From assembly GCF_902459465.1 (NCBI RefSeq), contig NC_047081.1:8337883-8401882 (forward strand): a stretch of DNA of 64,000 bases, in the 5' to 3' direction. Source of the DNA: Asterias rubens (Eukaryota > Echinodermata > Asteroidea > Forcipulatida > Asteriidae). The notes below the pieces were generated by a model. That model worked only from the letters and a program-made list of their open reading frames with translations. It did no database searches and was not told where the DNA came from. This document shows positions 61,645-64,000 of this stretch, piece by piece (position 1 is the stretch's first letter; every line of letters begins with the position of its first letter). The position numbers were made by a program, and so were the translations under genes.

Positions 61645-63656
61645 CTAGGGTGATGAGCATTTAGTCCTTTCAATTCTACTCTGTATCCAGCTTCGGTACC
61701 TATCCACTCTTGTGTAAACACCGGGGACTGAGTCAGTTGGGGACGGGTTGCAGAAAGTGTTGTCCCCCCACGATGTCACCCCAAAAAGCTTCCACTTTCC
61801 ATCCCTCTTGCAAATCAATGGCCCACCGCTGTCTCCTTTACATGTGTCTGCTCGCTGTTCCCCTTCCAGGTACCCCGCACAGACCATCTTCTTTGAGATG
61901 TAACTGCCGTAGGCTTGCTGGCATTCGTTGTTGCTCAGGAGGGGGACCATGGCCTCGTTGAGTTTCTGTGGTCTCTTGCGAGCGAGGAGGTCAAAGAAAT
62001 CTGGTGATGAAAGAGGATAAGAGGATAAGAGGATTGTCTTGGATGAGGCAATGAAGAAAGATGATGTCTTGGTTTGATCTTGGACCTTGGTGTTGGAATG
62101 ATGGAGATGATGTGAGGATATACACGTGAAAATGACGACTCTATTACATACTGTATACGCTAACGCTAATCAACTATGCAAGGTATTCTTGATTATACCG
62201 AATGTTCTTAAGTTGACTGAAGTCAAACATAAACCCCGTTTATTTTAAACATGGGTTTTTATCAAGGAAAATTGTGTGAGATAATGGGATAACATTACTT
62301 CAGTTTTGTTTTACTTCCTTGTATATTATCCCCACACCCCTAAGAAAAAGCTACACGTGTTATGACGACCCTATTATACACCTTCACTGTGCAAGGTCTT
62401 TTTGTTTACCGACTTTTCTCAAGTTGACTGAAACCCTATCAGAAAGCCTATGGATTTTCATCAAGACAAATGTTTATGGGATAATGTGGTTAAATAAGTA
62501 AGTTTGTTATACTTTACTTGTATATCCCCGCCCATCAAAAGCTATAGTGTGTATATACGACGACCCTAATACGCTTTCACCATGCAAGGTCTTCTTGTTT
62601 ACGCACTATTCTCAAGTTGACACAGAAACCCATAAATATCAGAAACCCTATCATGGAATTTCATCAAGACAAATTGGGCAATGGGATACAAAAAAATTGT
62701 TTACTAACTTGTATATCCCCATCCTGTGACATAACACTCATCCCCCGCTTTGAACTCGTTCTTCTCCGGCATGCAAGCCGGCAAGACGTAGTCATTGATG
62801 ACGACGTCGTGACCCGGTGACGTCTTGAGTTTAATGACGGCGATGTCGTTGACGTAGGGGACGCCCTTGACGTAGCGACGATGGACGTGAACGCAGTCGA
62901 TTGGGAACCGTTGCTCGTAACCGTCTACCGATGATCGATCGTGCTCCCCGAGGACAAACTCTACGTCGTTTTGGTCTCTGGGAATCAAAATGGATTATAC
63001 AATTTTAAAGAAAGTGAAGTCATAGAAAATGCCTTTAGTTTGGGCAGCTATAGGAAGGGATGAGATGTTTTAACCATTTTTTTCGAATTTGCAAGAAAAT
63101 AATGAAAGAAAGAACACCATTGTTGCACAACTTTGTGTGCTTGTAGATGCATAACAAAAGGCCTTTATTTGTCTTGTCTGAGTGGTTATACCTCTTTCTC
63201 AAAAACTACGCTACTTTAGAGGGAGCTGTTTCAACAGCTCTCCATTGCTCGTTATTACCAAGTAAGTTTTTATGCTAACAATTATTTTTGAGTATAACAC
63301 CAATACCAAAGGGTGTGAAGAAATAAGCTTTATAAAAAGACTGATTCACTGTAGAGTGTTTTGAACTATCAGGACGATGCACTTGAGAGCAAAGAGCAAA
63401 AAAAGAACAAAAGAGAAAATCTATAAAGTCATCTTCTCTCACCTTTCGTCGAAGCAATGAGCAGCCGATACCACATGTTCTCTTCCTATCAGTGTTCCTC
63501 CACAGAACGGCTCCTTGGTCGTCTTGCTCACTAGAGCGACTTGCCACGGCCACCTTCCCGAGGCCTCCGTTCCACCAACTACTCGGACAAAATTCTTCTT
63601 AGCCTGGGTGGCTGCCGACAGGTAGTTGGGTTTCACGCCGCATGTTGTTAACGCGC
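61645..63656 (-). CDS. Trypsin-like serine protease (3' part, paralogue)
   Basis: Three exons: 63656-63443, 62977-62709, 62000-61645 (TAG), phases 1, 2, 1 exactly as in 49712-56377. About 279 aa are seen; signal-peptide exons should lie right of the window. Features: TTCGVKP linker, activation site FVRVVGG, SAAHCFDER (His), VNDIAVIKL (Asp), [18 protein letters not shown] (Ser, with Asp at the specificity site), TSWGDNTFCNPSP...PGVY with a long loop like its neighbour, and C-terminal TKCSSP. The catalytic set is intact, so an active trypsin-like zymogen is expected. It lies in tandem with 49712-56377 on the same strand, with the 3' exons most alike, pointing to local gene duplication. The middle exon's donor (GTTAGT) lies in a triplicated segment. 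Confidence 0.92.
62129..62725. repeat. ~195-bp tandem triplication spanning a protease splice donor
   Basis: ttgtatat(ta)tcccc recurs at 62319, 62518 and 62709 (spacing 199 and 191 bp), with tcaagttgactga, catcaagacaaat and gacgaccctaatac-type motifs in the same order between. The 62709 copy is the end of a coding exon and its donor; the others are intronic decayed copies. Confidence 0.82.
63030..63300 (-). mobile_element. Family A MITE, truncated minus copy
   Basis: From gcaagaaaataatgaaagaa to tgctaacaattatttttgag. Both terminal repeats are lost or eroded. In the protease intron. Confidence 0.65.
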
Positions 63657-63810
63657 CTGCAAGAAGAGAAAGCAATTCAAATATTATTTTATTATTATAC
63701 ACAATAATCATTATTTTGTCGGTTTGTTTTGTTAAAAACTTAGTGCCCTTGTCGTCTGTAATAGAATTTGTCGAAAAGACCTTAGTGCAAATACTCGGTA
63801 TGCGTCGAAT

Positions 63811-63875
63811 GAGGTGCATGCTGGTCTAGCTTGTGATCAAAAAGTTTGATCTCCAGCTAGACCAGCATGCACCTC
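63811..63875. repeat. Perfect 21-bp inverted repeat hairpin
   Basis: gaggtgcatgctggtctagc plus t (63811-63831) is exactly inverted at 63855-63875. The 23-base spacer contains its own gatcaaa/tttgatc stem, so the whole folds into one extended hairpin. It lies in the upstream intron or flank of the protease at 61645-63656. Confidence 0.9.
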
Positions 63876-64000
63876 AGTCAACAGTTAGCGTTTGCGTAAT
63901 GGGTATTAAATTTTGCGAAGAGGTCTATGATGTCATGATGTCTCTCTTGTGTTTGAAACCACGCCCTCAACTTTGAGATGAGAACACACAATTGTTGGTT

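Overview
The window is animal nuclear DNA with spliced genes, long introns and many short interspersed transposons. The intact homologues (ZSWIM8, RPS14, and LDLa/SRCR/trypsin-type proteases) plus dense MITEs and tRNA-derived SINEs suggest a deuterostome invertebrate, most likely an echinoderm such as a sea star. The species is an inference and was not tested by alignment. No bacterial operon, CRISPR array or viral genome was seen.

Layout. (1) 574-4635 (+): 3' part of a secreted or membrane-tethered mosaic serine protease, LDLa-SRCR-trypsin; its 5' exons lie left of the window. (2) 4.7-10.0 kb: AT-rich intergenic DNA full of MITEs. (3) 10060-38768 (-): ZSWIM8, the substrate receptor of a cullin-RING ubiquitin ligase that drives target-directed microRNA decay. 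I assembled it as 18 coding exons, every junction in frame, encoding about 1914 aa. Its introns hold minisatellites, nested MITEs, SINEs and a duplicated splice acceptor. (4) 41417-47198 (+): RPS14, four coding exons, 151 aa, head-to-head with ZSWIM8. (5) 49712-56377 (-): a complete secreted trypsin-like protease, five exons, 371 aa, with signal peptide and TATA box. (6) 61645-63656 (-): the last three exons of a close paralogue of (5), running off the right edge.

The three proteases share intron phases (1, 2, 1) through the catalytic domain. They also share a CG cysteine linker before the activation site, the His/Asp/Ser triad and Asp189 (trypsin-like specificity). They therefore form one local protease family flanking two housekeeping genes. 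The two minus-strand members have a longer loop before the PGVY motif than the plus-strand one.

The most unusual material is non-coding. There is a ~380 bp TTAA-flanked MITE in about 20 copies. Several MITE families with 3-bp CAG/CTG duplications are present, two of them inserted into the first family. Long foldback hairpins occur. Recent tandem duplications copy splice sites of ZSWIM8 exon 4 and of protease exon 62709-62977.
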